A stretch of 63,806 nucleotides of DNA from an uncultured Paracoccaceae bacterium (GCA_905182165.1 CAJJAK010000010.1:1-63806); one strand, 5' to 3'. Positions 40,153 through 50,179 are shown, counted from the stretch's first letter. Notes: a model not told the origin generated them from the letters alone. A program made the numbers and translations.

Positions 40153-40294
40153 ATAAGGTTTCTATAAGTTATTGATTTATATAAATAAATCTGAAAATGT
40201 AGTTTATATGGGTGATGATATTCCTGACATCCCTCCAAAGGCGATCTTAAATGATTCTGATTACACTCAAAACTAACAAAATAAGGATTAACTA

Positions 40295-40624
40295 ATGGCT
40301 ATGTATGATCAATTACAAAAAACAATGTCTGATAGAGATATGGATGCTTACATGGAACTCGTTCATGAGGATGCTGTTTTTGTTTTTCACAAATCAGGAA
40401 ATGAATTCTCCAAAAGCGAATGGGGTGCTATGGCCACAGGGATGTTAGATAATGAAAAATTTATTCAGGAATCATCTCGTTGTGTTTATGAGAACGATGA
40501 AATTATGGTTAGTCATGACTTTATGTCATATCCTGATGGCTCAAGAGAAGCAGTTATGGGCGTTGTTACGCTGAAAGATGGTAAAATTATCCGCATGGAA
40601 ACTGGCGCTACATCTTTAGATTAA
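40295..40624 (+). CDS. SnoaL/NTF2-like small protein
   Basis: This 109-aa protein has the NTF2-like pattern: an N-terminal helix (AMYDQLQKTMSDRDMDAYMEL), then VHEDAVFVFHKSG and a sheet ending GVVTLKDGKIIRMETGA. Such proteins are often small isomerases, dehydratases or ligand binders. Active-site residues cannot be assigned. A hairpin terminator follows at 40640. Confidence 0.72.
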   Translation: MAMYDQLQKTMSDRDMDAYMELVHEDAVFVFHKSGNEFSKSEWGAMATGMLDNEKFIQESSRCVYENDEIMVSHDFMSYPDGSREAVMGVVTLKDGKIIRMETGATSLD

Positions 40625-40639
40625 AATAACCTAATAAAG

Positions 40640-40677
40640 TATAGCCCTTCTTAAGCTTCTACTCAAGAAGGGCTATA
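40640..40677. terminator. Bidirectional terminator hairpin
   Basis: The arms TATAGCCCTTCTT (40640-40652) and AAGAAGGGCTATA (40665-40677) form a perfect 13-bp stem with a 12-base loop. It lies between the convergent NTF2-like and PhyH genes, so it can end both transcripts. T-rich sequence (TTTTTCTTAC) follows shortly after on the plus strand. Confidence 0.75.
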
Positions 40678-40708
40678 CATCAAAGTGTGATTTTTCTTAC
40701 TTAAATAT

Positions 40709-41518
40709 TTATGCCACTCGTACAACTGGAAAGAGTTCACAATCTAGTGGACCGCCCGCAGGGATACCTGGATCACGTAACATCGGTTGCAGATTAGGAC
40801 GGGGATCATAAGTCGCGTCATCCCCTGCCCATCGGATAATATAAGCTCGGCGCTTTTGCGTGAGACTAGAGTTACCAGGTGCACCGTGCAAAGTAAGGCC
40901 ATGATGAATTGTACAATCGCCAGGCTCCATCTCATACTGCACAAATTCATACTGGTCACGATTAGCAGCAATATTGGGAACTTCAGGTAAGTCTTCTTTA
41001 TACATATCCTTGTCTTTGAAAGATACGGCTTTAAAACGCTGTCCCCATTTGTGTGATCCTTTGATATATTCTACGGCCCCAGTGGCGTTGACAACAGGAT
41101 CAAGTGCAATCCACATCGTCGCCACTTGCTCACCAGCTACAGGCCAATACGTTTGATCGTGATGCCAAAGAGTAGGGGTGGAGGTGCCCGGATCTTTTAT
41201 CAAAAACTGATCAAAAATTACATTTATTTTGGATGATTGAAGGATTTTTTTTGCCATATCAGCGGCTGGAGAATCCCAGATAAATTCTTTTAGTGGTGCA
41301 TGATGTGTCCAAACAAAGGTATCTCCAAAAAATCGCCCAGTTCCTTCTTGAGAGGCATCTATAGCCATTGGGCTAGGATTGAGAATATTTTTTTCTGCTA
41401 CTTCACAAAGAACTTCAACTGTTTTTGGATCAAAAAACTGCCGAAGGCAAACAACACCGTCATTTTCAAATATATCAATTTCACCCTGTGTTATTGTGCG
41501 GATCGGTGTGTAATGCAT
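40709..41518 (-). CDS. Phytanoyl-CoA dioxygenase (PhyH) family protein
   Basis: This is a 269-aa Fe(II)/2-oxoglutarate oxygenase. The iron motif HxD is in LWHHDQTYWP (H119-x-D121). A distal His lies in TIHHGLTLHGAPGN (about 205-211), and the oxoglutarate Arg is probably in KRRAYIIRW. The PhyH family includes hydroxylases of ectoine, phytanoyl-CoA and small osmolytes; the WHHDQTYWP block is common to uncharacterised alphaproteobacterial members. Substrate unknown. Confidence 0.85.
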   Translation of the reverse strand: MHYTPIRTITQGEIDIFENDGVVCLRQFFDPKTVEVLCEVAEKNILNPSPMAIDASQEGTGRFFGDTFVWTHHAPLKEFIWDSPAADMAKKILQSSKINVIFDQFLIKDPGTSTPTLWHHDQTYWPVAGEQVATMWIALDPVVNATGAVEYIKGSHKWGQRFKAVSFKDKDMYKEDLPEVPNIAANRDQYEFVQYEMEPGDCTIHHGLTLHGAPGNSSLTQKRRAYIIRWAGDDATYDPRPNLQPMLRDPGIPAGGPLDCELFPVVRVA

Positions 41519-41778
41519 GAGTTGTCTCCTATTCCTTGTTATATGTGAAGATTATCTGCAAAAATCTAGATGTGTCGAGTCTTCTTTGTAGGCCAACTTA
41601 TTGGGTAGAGCATGTACTATAGCGAATTTGATTTGTATTTTGCCCTTACTGATATATTTAAGTAATGATATAATATTGTTACACTCTTTTTAGATTTGAA
41701 TGATGTGAGCAAATTTAAACTGATTACTTAGCAAATAGCTGGATCAATCATCTTACATTCTAAAGCCAAAGGTTAGTT

Positions 41779-43487
41779 GTGACTAAAAATACCACACCAA
41801 AATCAATACTGTTTGTGAAAAACGAAGCCAAGGGGCAAGTCGTTACTTGCAAAGAAGGTTTGAGCTTTTGGGGAGGGGTTGATCCAGATACTGGAGTAAT
41901 CATAGATGTACATCATCCTAATCAGGGTGAAATACTTGCGGGTAAGATCGTCTTGATGCCGACTTCTCGTGGATCTTGCAGTGGTAGTGGAGTGTTGTTG
42001 CAATTAGCACGCAATGGGTTTGCCCCTAAAGCCTTAGTTTTTCGGGAAACAGAGGATATTTTAACTCTTGGTGCTTTTATTGCGGCACGGCTTTTCAATT
42101 CTCATATCGCGGTTCTTCGCCTTGCGATCGTCAAATTAGAAATACTAATACAGATGCTGAAATTAATAATAATACACTCCATTTTTTAAATCAGTCTATT
42201 CCACTAAACTCACCAAATACGCAAAGTTTACAACTAAATAAGTCTGACTTGGACATACTTGAAGGTTGCGATGGACAGGCACGCCAAATAGCAATGGAGG
42301 TTATTTGCCTTATGGCAGCTGCACAAGGTGCTCAAGAACTAATTGACGTGTCACGAGCACATATTGATGGATGTATTTTAGCTCACGATGCTAATCTTGA
42401 TTTTGCTGAAAAGATGTACGAAATGGGTGCAAAGACATGCATTCCTACTACAATCAACGCTATTTCTGTGGATAGGGAAAATTGGCAATCCCAGGGATTT
42501 ATTCCAGATTTTGGCATGAAAGCGAGTCGACTGGCCGATGCTTACGTGAACATGGGCGCACTTCCAACTTTCACTTGTGCACCTTATTTACTAGATGATG
42601 CACCTGTTAAGAATGAAGCGATTGGCTGGTCTGAATCTAATGCTGTTATTTTTGCTAATTCAGTACTTGGTGCTCGAACCCAAAAACATCCTGATTACCT
42701 TGATTTATTTATTGCGATGACTGGTCGCGTACCAAATGCAGGCGTTTATCTGGCTGAAAATCGCCTTCCAGTCTGTAAAATTTGTGTTTCTCTTCCTGCT
42801 GATTTTGATGATGCGATTTGGCCAATGTTGGGGTGGTTAGCGGGAGCCAAGTCTCCAAATGGGATCCCTGTATTGACGGGACTTGAAGCGCTCTGCCCAA
42901 CGCAAGATGATTTGAAAGCACTTTGTGCTGCCTTTGGTACGACTTCAGCGGCGGCTATGTTGCACGTTAGAGGCCACACGCCAGAGGGTGATTTGCCATT
43001 AGCTGATAATTATAAGAATCTTAAAATCACAGTGGAAGATCTAAAAAATCTTTGGCATGAGTTTAATACTGGAACTGATCAGATTGATTTGGTTGCAATT
43101 GGCAGCCCACATGCATCTTTGATGGAATGTCGAAAATTTGCTGATTTTCTAGATGGTTATTATTGTGCCAAAACAACAAAGACGATTGTAACTGTAGGTC
43201 GCAAGACGCTTGCTAAAATGACGGCTGAGGGTGTTACTGATAGGTTGCAAAAAGCTGGGGTGCGAGTAATACCAGATATCTGCTGGTGTTCTATCACAGA
43301 ACCAGTGTTTCCAGTAAGTGCCATGGTCTTGATGACTAATTCTGGAAAATATGCGCATTACGGTAAAGGCTTGACTGGTCGAGAAGTTCGTTTTGGAAGC
43401 TTAAGAGACTGTGCTAGAGCTGCATTAGACGGCCATGCAGACACTGGTTTACCAAATTGGCTTTTGAGAAACAAACGTGATGCTTAA
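41779..43487 (+). CDS. Aconitase X, fused small and large subunits, frame-interrupted
   Basis: AcnX (DUF126 plus DUF521) has been shown in several bacteria to be a cis-3-hydroxy-L-proline dehydratase. The N-terminal swivelling domain (about 1-110) has LSFWGGVDPDTGVIIDVHHP and PTSRGSCSGSGVLLQL. The large domain has DGQARQIAMEVICLMAAAQGA, SRAHIDGCILAHDA, GAKTCIPTTINAIS and CWCSITEPVFP. The start is GTG 41779 with AAAGG upstream. The frame shifts near 42105, and the linker reads on in the next frame (CDRQIRNTNTDAEINNNTL). Total about 569 aa. It fits the hydroxyproline/proline-betaine theme of the 30.9-34.1 kb genes. Confidence 0.85.
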
Positions 43488-43511
43488 ATAATACTACTAA
43501 AAATCAGCGAT

Positions 43512-44159
43512 CTATTCATTTTTTATTGGCAGGGCGAATACAATGAGCACTGCGTAGTTTTTACGATTACAACCCTGAACGTATGGTGGTGCTTCACCAG
43601 GTTTAAGTGGAAAAGCCATTCTATTGGCATTCTTTGGAGAACACGTACCTGAGTTTTTCTTGGGTGTATATCGGGCTGAACGACAAGGGCCATGCGTAAC
43701 CTCAGCAATAGTTTTACCATCGGAGAGTGACCACGCTTGTTTTCCCTCTTCATCAGGCTTTTCCACAGTTAGCAAAGAAATGTTTTCTTCTCCATTTGTA
43801 ACATAAAATTCACCAGCTGGCATTGGAAACTCTGGTGCTTTCATAATCAATCCGTTTTCATCAAGCCACCAATCATCAATATCAAAACGCCAACCGGAGG
43901 GAGCAATATTACCGGCCTTTTGTAAAAGCTGGTAAAATCTAAGCCAAACACCAATGGGTCCAGGATCTATTTTCCATAAACCCCATGTTTCCGCACCAGT
44001 CCCAAAGTTTGCATCAGCAGGTGCTAAAGTCGCAATATATTGAGTTGGTATGTAACGAAATTTTGTTTTTGCAAGAAGTGGTCCAGTAATTGTGGTTGCA
44101 AAGAACCCTATCATGGAGGCGAGCCATTGGCGGCGAGTAAAATTTAAATGACGTTTCAT
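43512..44159 (-). CDS. Tat-exported hypothetical protein
   Basis: From ATG 44159 (AAGGG site) the product is about 215 aa and starts MKRHLNFTRRQWLASMIGFF, a twin-arginine-type signal. An upstream ATG at 44219 is possible but lacks similarity. The mature part contains FGTGAETWGLWKIDPGPIGV, WRFDIDDWWLDENGLIMKAPEF and three Cys late in the chain (GPCRS, GTCSP, QGCN). I recall similar uncharacterised exported proteins in Alphaproteobacteria but no function. Confidence 0.7.
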   Translation of the reverse strand: MKRHLNFTRRQWLASMIGFFATTITGPLLAKTKFRYIPTQYIATLAPADANFGTGAETWGLWKIDPGPIGVWLRFYQLLQKAGNIAPSGWRFDIDDWWLDENGLIMKAPEFPMPAGEFYVTNGEENISLLTVEKPDEEGKQAWSLSDGKTIAEVTHGPCRSARYTPKKNSGTCSPKNANRMAFPLKPGEAPPYVQGCNRKNYAVLIVFALPIKNE

Positions 44160-44268
44160 GGAGCCCTTGGTTTCGTTATTAGGTCCAGCAATAAGTAATA
44201 CATTTGTATCAGACGGCAAGTAATCTTTTATTTAATAAATTTGCTCTAAATAAAAGATTACAGCACTA

Positions 44269-44568
44269 TTATTCGCTACGAATATCATAGTATTTTGTTA
44301 CCGGTGGCCCTGAGATAAAGGGTCCAATAAGATCAACCAAACCTGTATCTACACGCCATTGAAAATAAGTTTCTTGATGCTCTCTGCTTTCCCAATATTC
44401 AACCAATAAAACTGATGATCCGTCTGCTTCCGCAAAAGTTTCTACTTTGATACATCCATCATATGCTCGAGTGTCTGTCAGAGCATTGCCCAAAAGTTCT
44501 AAAAAACCAGATTGCTTATTATCCTGCATGGGAAACTCTAATGTTACCATAATAGTCATTTGTATCAT
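44269..44568 (-). CDS. Antibiotic-biosynthesis-monooxygenase-fold protein
   Basis: This is a 99-aa dimeric ferredoxin-like (ABM/YgiN) protein. It shows ALTDTRAYDGCIKVETFAEA, VLLVEYWESREHQETYFQWR and a short C-terminal strand, the usual order for this fold. Such proteins act as small monooxygenases or quinol-handling factors without a cofactor. It is not clearly in an operon with the Tat protein 110 bases away on the same strand. Confidence 0.78.
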   Translation of the reverse strand: MIQMTIMVTLEFPMQDNKQSGFLELLGNALTDTRAYDGCIKVETFAEADGSSVLLVEYWESREHQETYFQWRVDTGLVDLIGPFISGPPVTKYYDIRSE

Positions 44569-45004
44569 TCCTTGTGTTTAGATAACTGTTTTTACTGATA
44601 TAAGTTTACCAGATTATTAATTTATTATCAAATTCAACGAAATAATGATGTCTAATCTAGTTCTCAACCATCGTTATGGGTTAAATACAAATACTGACTT
44701 AACCATAACATTGCCACGGAAAAAGCCTAATAATTTTGCACTTGGTCAAATTTGTATGAATTCTATTTATGGTCCTAATGTAGAATTTAACAGTGATATT
44801 GGTATATTAAATAATCTCTCTGGACCTCTTGATACGTTCCTGCTCAGTTTTCAATAGCAACCCATAACTCAAAATTTGTGAAACAAACTTATGATGGCTA
44901 AAAGGCTGTAATTTTCAGATACTATAATTTTTTGGAATAGCGTTGTGATCAATGTGGTTTTTAAGATTTATTTTACTAACAATATTATTTCAATTATCCA
45001 TTTT

Positions 45005-45802
45005 TTACATCTCCATGCATTCCATCATCATACCATTCATTGGTTGCATATTATCCGCATAGATTAAGCCATATCCCATGTAGGCGGCAGCAAGGATCAA
45101 AACCACACCAATTGCTCTACTTATAAATTCTCCTGCAGGCAGTGTTTTTTCGGCTATCACAGCAATAGTTAGCAGTAAAACCCAGGTTAAGTTCATAACA
45201 CCGCCAACAAATAGTAAAAGCATTATTGCCCAGCAACAACCCAAGCAGAACAAGCCATGTCGTATGCCCATATTAAATGCGCCAATTACTCCACTCTGCC
45301 AAAAGCCCATAAAGAATCCGGCTGGTGTTCGACATTTACTTAAGCAAGTATTTTTAAGTTCTGTAAATTGGTAACCTCCAGCCAAAATAAGTAAGATAAT
45401 TGAAATAATCGTTGATATTTTTAGAGATGCAGGATCAAGAAATCCTACCTTTTGTGCAGTAAATTGAAAGATCACAGCAATAATTGAGAAAATTACCCAA
45501 ATAAACAGATAAGAAAGAGTAAAGGATAGGTTTTCAAAGGCTTTCTTACTTTTTTTTGCCATGCGTTGATGCATTAATATCATAGGAAGTGCTGATGGCA
45601 ACATCATTGCTATCATCATCACTACCCACATTGCAAATACAGCAAGTAAATTGCTCGCTGACCAAGCTGGTGACATTGGCATTGTTAGTATTGCTAACGG
45701 ATGACAACTATCCATGATTAACCAAAAGAGTATCAACCAGCAAAATAGCACTCCACAGAGTACCATCGCTAATAATGGTATTTGATTTCTAATAATTATC
45801 AA
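45005..45802 (-). CDS. DUF2182 family membrane protein
   Basis: This is a 265-aa predicted metal-binding membrane protein (COG5486/DUF2182) with about seven helices. Family marks are MWVVMMIAMMLPSALPMILM (Met-rich) and GIRHGLFCLGCCWAIMLLLFVGGVMNLTWV (positions about 180-209; key Cys-Leu-Gly-Cys-Cys). The Met and Cys residues in helices suggest a soft metal such as copper. It ends in the Met-rich NMQPMNGMMMECMEM. It follows a DUF1326 gene by 16 bases, and these two families are usual partners. Confidence 0.88.
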   Translation of the reverse strand: MIIIRNQIPLLAMVLCGVLFCWLILFWLIMDSCHPLAILTMPMSPAWSASNLLAVFAMWVVMMIAMMLPSALPMILMHQRMAKKSKKAFENLSFTLSYLFIWVIFSIIAVIFQFTAQKVGFLDPASLKISTIISIILLILAGGYQFTELKNTCLSKCRTPAGFFMGFWQSGVIGAFNMGIRHGLFCLGCCWAIMLLLFVGGVMNLTWVLLLTIAVIAEKTLPAGEFISRAIGVVLILAAAYMGYGLIYADNMQPMNGMMMECMEM

Positions 45803-45818
45803 TCGACGTTAACCAGTC

Positions 45819-46421
45819 TTAAGCAGCCCAAGAAAAGTCATTTTGATAGCCACTTAAATTTTCACCACCAAAGACAATTCCCATAATAGATCCTTTTGAT
45901 TTATGAACATTAGCTATTTTTAGCTCGCTCCCAGCTGGATGCAGCATTCCTACTAACTTCACTGGTTCTTCTGTCATTGGATTTGTAATAACTGTTGCGG
46001 AATAATCAAAAGAGGTTCCAATTTGAATTTGAAAATCGTTACCCTCATGGGAAATTGAAACTGGATGTCGTTCCATTCCCAGCATTTCCCCTATGAGGTC
46101 GCCCAACATCGCAGGAGGGCCTCCAATTTCACCACTCATAAGTGTTTCTAAAGCTGCCATTTGCTCATCTGATACATCTTCATTGACAACAATGCCTACT
46201 TTCCAGTTTCCATCTGCCATTAAAGGTGGAGAATCTACTAATATAACAAATATTACGCCATTCATGTTGACGTCATTTATTACACCATCAGAAATTTTGA
46301 ATGCTAAGTTAGCTCTACAGTAATCATTTGTAGCTGGAACTTGCATTGAGGACCATGTGCAAGGGCACGTATTTGTGCATGAACAATTTTCATAATAACT
46401 ACCTTTTATATGCCAAGTCAT
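45819..46421 (-). CDS. DUF1326 family protein
   Basis: This is a 200-aa soluble protein beginning MTWHIKGSYYENCSCTNTCP, the DUF1326 start with four clustered Cys (CSCxxxCPC). Other marks are VILVDSPPLMADGNWKVGI and the C-terminal GIVFGGENLSGYQNDFSW. It is paired with DUF2182 in one operon. The Cys cluster suggests metal binding. Function of the pair is unknown. Confidence 0.88.
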   Translation of the reverse strand: MTWHIKGSYYENCSCTNTCPCTWSSMQVPATNDYCRANLAFKISDGVINDVNMNGVIFVILVDSPPLMADGNWKVGIVVNEDVSDEQMAALETLMSGEIGGPPAMLGDLIGEMLGMERHPVSISHEGNDFQIQIGTSFDYSATVITNPMTEEPVKLVGMLHPAGSELKIANVHKSKGSIMGIVFGGENLSGYQNDFSWAA

Positions 46422-46653
46422 AATATTTCTCCTTCAGTTTGCATTGCTATTACTAAAGGTTGATCATCAGTTCATTATATTATCAAGCTTTTTTTACTTT
46501 GGTAGGGGTAAAAATAAACCATTAAAAATAAAATTCCATCAAATATTAGGATGGTTTTTATTGACTTTCCAATTTGATAAACTTTGTTGATAATAGATTT
46601 AGTTTGTAGATAAATAAAATAATTTACTTTAAAATATTTTTGGAGTGTTTGCT

Positions 46654-47728
46654 ATGTGGCCTGATCGTAGACTTATGGATTTGTTGAGTATTAAAACTCC
46701 AATTGTCCAAGCACCGATGGCTGGGGCCAACGGATCAGCTATGGTAATAGAAACATGCAAGGCAGGTGGATTAGGTTCTTTACCATGCGCAATGCTAAGT
46801 GTGGAAAAAATGCATACCGAGAATTGGCATTATTCGGCAACAAACTAATGAACCAATAAATGTTAACTTCTTTGTACATAAGCGACCTGAGGTTGATTTA
46901 GAAACTGACAAAAACTGGTTAAAGCGTTTATCGGATTATTATTCTGAATTTGAACTTGATTTGGATGTTGTTCTTCCCAAAGCAACACGTGAACCTTTTG
47001 GTGAAGATGCCTGTGCTTTTGTCGAGAAAGTTCGCCCAGAAATTATCAGCTTTCATTTTGGCTTACCAGAAATTAAGTTTTTAGATCGAGTAAGAGCGGC
47101 TGGCTGCAAAGTAATAAGTTCAGCTACAACAGTTGAGGAAGCACTTTGGTTGGAAGCTAATGGTTGTGATGCTGTTATAGCTCAAGGTTTTGAAGCTGGA
47201 GGGCATCGAGCCATGTTTCTTACTAATGATATTAATACTCAGGTAGGAACAATGGCACTTGTGCCTCAGATTGTTGATGCCGTTTCTATACCTGTAATAG
47301 CTGCAGGTGGTGTTGCTGATGGTCGTGGCATTGCAGCAGCTTTTGCCTTGGGTGCTTCGGGTGTTCAGATTGGTACTCCATATTTATTTACAACTGAAGC
47401 ACTTATAAGTAAAATACATCGTTCTTGTTTAATGTCTGCAAAAGACGATTCTACTGCATTAACTAATCTTTTTTCTGGCCGGCCGGCACGTTCGATTGTG
47501 AATCGTGTGATGCGTGAAGTTGGACCTATTTCTAATTGTGCGCCTGCTTTTCCAACTGCAGGTATTGCTTTAGCTCCCCTCAAGACGGCTGCGGAAAATT
47601 ATGGTAGCCCTGATTTTTCCTCACTGTGGGCTGGCCAATCAGTTGGTTTGAGCAAAGAGATGGGTTCACAGGATCTAACAAGAAAACTGGCAAACGATGC
47701 CTTAGGCAGGTTTAGTCTTAAAGACTAG
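46654..47728 (+). CDS. Nitronate monooxygenase, frame-interrupted
   Basis: This is an FMN-dependent 2-nitropropane-dioxygenase-family enzyme, about 358 aa, which oxidises alkyl nitronates such as propionate 3-nitronate. The first frame has IKTPIVQAPMAGANGSAM and KAGGLGSLPCAML. The second has SFHFGLPE, QGFEAGGHRAMF, VPVIAAGGVADGRGIAAAFALGASGVQIGT-like text, and SGRPARSIVNR. The shift is near 46810. ATG 46654 follows GGAG. Its last 19 codons are duplicated, inverted, at 57512-57569 as part of the 264-bp repeat. Confidence 0.87.
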
Positions 47729-47729
47729 C

Positions 47730-47757
47730 TTGACAAAAAAAGAAGCTTGTTTAACAT
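47730..47757 (+). promoter_or_regulatory. Predicted sigma70 promoter of the hyu operon leader
   Basis: A perfect -35 TTGACA (47730-47735) and TAACAT (47752-47757, four of six matches to TATAAT) are 16 bases apart. It begins right after the upstream gene's stop. Transcription would start near 47764, at the base of the first leader hairpin. The same promoter is present in the right repeat copy (57510-57483, minus strand). Confidence 0.65.
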
Positions 47758-47763
47758 CAAACC

Positions 47764-47807
47764 TGCATAGGCACCGTAGCCTGTGCAATCAAAGGCAATA
47801 AGGCCTT
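47764..47807 (+). ncRNA. ANTAR-type antiterminator leader, left copy (hairpins P1 and P2)
   Basis: P1 has arms TGCATAGGC (47764-47772) and GCCTGTGCA (47779-47787), nine pairs with one G-U, and hexaloop ACCGTA (47773-47778), with A at loop position 1 and G at 4, the consensus for ANTAR proteins. After four bases, P2 has arms AAGGC (47792-47796) and GCCTT (47803-47807) and hexaloop AATAAG (A at 1 but not G at 4). The P2 3' half is also the 5' arm of the terminator at 47800. Binding of the ANTAR protein (57926) would stabilise P2 and allow read-through into hyuA. This is inferred from structure and context. Confidence 0.75.
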
Positions 47808-47838
47808 AGTGGAAATAATATTCGCTTGGCCTTTTTTT
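47800..47838 (+). terminator. Conditional intrinsic terminator before hyuA, left copy
   Basis: The outer stem AAGGCC (47800-47805) pairs with GGCCTT (47828-47833). After a small internal loop an inner stem AGTGGA (47808-47813) pairs with TTCGCT (47821-47826). A run of seven T follows (47832-47838). It cannot form together with leader hairpin P2, which uses 47792-47807. It lies 263 bases before hyuA and 72 after the monooxygenase stop, so it may also serve as that gene's terminator. Confidence 0.8.
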
Positions 47839-48100
47839 GTGCGAATTATAAAATTTGATAAAGTTACTAAATCCAAAATGTAACGGGTTTTAATTCTACG
47901 TCACATTTTCCACAAATTATTAGAAAATGAATAAAGAAAGACCCGTTTTACAAAATTTAATGATTTTATCGGAGCATATCTTCCTCATTATGTTCAACAT
48001 AGAGTAAAGTTTTTATATGTTTTTAAACTGAACTATTTAGTTTTTATGCCTCCGGTAAGTCAATATTCTTTAATTGAAAGAAATAGAAAGGTAGCTCTGA

Positions 48101-50179
48101 ATGAGAATTATAGGTGTCGATGTTGGTGGAACTTTCACAGATATAATCTATTGTGACATGGCTTTTGGAGAAATTGCAATTCACAAAATATCGACAACAC
48201 CAGATGATCCGTCTCGCGCAATCATAGAAGGTATTACTGAAATTTGTTCCCAGAACAATGTGGATCTTAGTTCAATTGACTTTGTTCTACACGGCTCCAC
48301 TACGGCAACAAATGCAGTGCTTGAAAATAAGGGTGCTAGAACAGGTATGGTTACAAATAAGGGCTTTCGTGATATCGTTCATATCGCAAGGCATCAACGA
48401 GTTGAGCACTACTCGATCATGCAAGAACTGCCTTGGCAAAATCGTCCTCTGGTTCAGCGACGTCATCGAAAAGTAGTCAAAGGACGTCTTGTACCACCCC
48501 ATGGAGAAGTTTTAGAGCCGTTGGATAAATCAGATATTATTGCTGCTGCAAAAGCTCTCAAGGAAGACGGCGTAGAGTCAGTAGCAGTTTGTTTTCTTTT
48601 CTCATATTTAAATCCGTTACACGAAGAAGAAGCAAAAGAAATTCTTGAGCGTGAATTACCAGGTGTTTTTATAACTACATCTTCGTCAGTTTCACCACAA
48701 TTTAGAGAATTTGAACGATTTACGACCTCTTTATTGTGTGCGTTCGTTGGGCCAAAGATGCGAACCTATATAAATAAGCTTGATGAGTCGATGCGAAGTA
48801 TAGGTTTAAACGCTGATTTACGTATCATGACCTCAAATGGTGGAATAGCTACTCCAACCATGGTTTCTGAAAAGCCTGTAATGACACTACTCTCTGGTGT
48901 TGCTGCTGGGGTTCTTGGTGGAGCATTAGTTGGAGGATTAAGTGGTCGCAAAAAACTAATTACCTTTGATATTGGCGGTACTAGTGCTGATATTGGTCTT
49001 GTTGTTGATGGTAGATACGCTGAAACTGATCCGCGCAGTACTTCGATTGCAGGTTTCCCATTATTAATGCCAATGATTGATGTTCACACAATTGGAGCTG
49101 GTGGGGGATCTATAGCTTATGTTGATCATGGCGGCGCCTTCCGGGTCGGACCGAGGAGTGCTGGCGCTGTTCCAGGACCAGCAGCTTACGGTCGCAAAGG
49201 CAACCAACCGACCGTAACTGATGCCAATGTTGTTTTAGGTCGCCTTGACAAAGATGATGATCTTGCAGGAAGTTTAAAACTTGATGGCGTTGCAGCTGAT
49301 CAAGTCATTTCGGAATTAGCCATAAGTTTAAGTATGGAGAAATTAGATACGGCCGAAGGTATTTTGACAGTTATTAATAGTAACATGGCTAATGCGATAC
49401 GTTCGCGTACAGTGCAAAAAGGACTAGATCCTCGTGAGTTTGCACTAGTGGCGTTTGGTGGAGCAGGTCCGTTACATGGTGCAGAAGTTGCGATGATTTT
49501 GGGTATTCCTGAGGTGATTATTCCACCATTTCCAGGAATAACTTCAGCCATGGGCTTGTTAACGACAGACCTTAAATACGATACTATTCGTACCCAGTTT
49601 CAAGTAAGTTCCGATATAAATCTTACACGTATCAACTTTGATCTGGCAGAGATGAAGAAGCAACTTTCTGTTCAGTTTACTTCGGACCACCTTGACACGA
49701 ATAAATGTCACTTCGAGAGCAACGCAGACATGCGCTATGTGGGTCAAGGTTATGAATTGAAAATACCTATTCCAGATAGACCCATCAATGAGCTAGACTT
49801 AACATATTTGTGGGAACTGTTTCACAAGGCGCATGAGCAGGAATACGGACACTCTTTTCCTAACAATATAATTGAAATTGTTAATATCCGCGTAACGGGT
49901 ATTGGTGTTATGCCAAAAATTGAAACTCTGAAAGCCCCAGTTGGAGGAACTATGAAGCAGGCATTGATCAAGTCAGGCCAGTGTATGTTCCGCGTGGATG
50001 ACAAGCTAAAATCTATGGAAACTGCCTTCTATCACCGACATTTACTCCCTGTTGACGAAGTTTTCTTTGGTCCTGCTATAATTCTTCAAAAGGATAGTAC
50101 CACAGTAATTCCTCCTGGCTGGAGAGTAATCAATGATGAAGTGGGTAATCTTATTCTGACACTTAAGGGAGATCCTTGA
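48101..50179 (+). CDS. hyuA: Hydantoinase/oxoprolinase subunit HyuA
   Basis: This is the A subunit of an ATP-dependent N-methylhydantoinase/5-oxoprolinase-family enzyme (692 aa). Actin-like ATP-binding motifs are IGVDVGGTFTDIIYC (about 3-17) and ITFDIGGTSADIGLV (about 287-301). GAGGGSIAYVD and FGGAGPLHGAEVA are further family marks. It works with HyuB, whose start overlaps its stop (TGATG at 50177). Cyclic ureides or lactams are opened using ATP. The next gene, an N-carbamoyl-type amidohydrolase, points to hydantoins rather than oxoproline. Confidence 0.93.
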   Translation: MRIIGVDVGGTFTDIIYCDMAFGEIAIHKISTTPDDPSRAIIEGITEICSQNNVDLSSIDFVLHGSTTATNAVLENKGARTGMVTNKGFRDIVHIARHQRVEHYSIMQELPWQNRPLVQRRHRKVVKGRLVPPHGEVLEPLDKSDIIAAAKALKEDGVESVAVCFLFSYLNPLHEEEAKEILERELPGVFITTSSSVSPQFREFERFTTSLLCAFVGPKMRTYINKLDESMRSIGLNADLRIMTSNGGIATPTMVSEKPVMTLLSGVAAGVLGGALVGGLSGRKKLITFDIGGTSADIGLVVDGRYAETDPRSTSIAGFPLLMPMIDVHTIGAGGGSIAYVDHGGAFRVGPRSAGAVPGPAAYGRKGNQPTVTDANVVLGRLDKDDDLAGSLKLDGVAADQVISELAISLSMEKLDTAEGILTVINSNMANAIRSRTVQKGLDPREFALVAFGGAGPLHGAEVAMILGIPEVIIPPFPGITSAMGLLTTDLKYDTIRTQFQVSSDINLTRINFDLAEMKKQLSVQFTSDHLDTNKCHFESNADMRYVGQGYELKIPIPDRPINELDLTYLWELFHKAHEQEYGHSFPNNIIEIVNIRVTGIGVMPKIETLKAPVGGTMKQALIKSGQCMFRVDDKLKSMETAFYHRHLLPVDEVFFGPAIILQKDSTTVIPPGWRVINDEVGNLILTLKGDP

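Larger units (their letters stand above)
47671..47934 (+). repeat. 264-bp inverted repeat, left copy
   Basis: This segment is repeated as its reverse complement at 57306-57569 with one mismatch (47785 G versus the complement of 57455). It contains the last 58 bases of the nitronate monooxygenase gene, a promoter, and a leader with two hexaloop hairpins and a terminator. Because it holds a real gene end, this copy is probably the parent. Similarity stops sharply at both borders. Confidence 0.95.

Noticed and set aside
44645..44857. 70-codon open frame on the plus strand
   Set aside because: No family-like text, no ribosome site, and AT-rich surroundings; chance frame.
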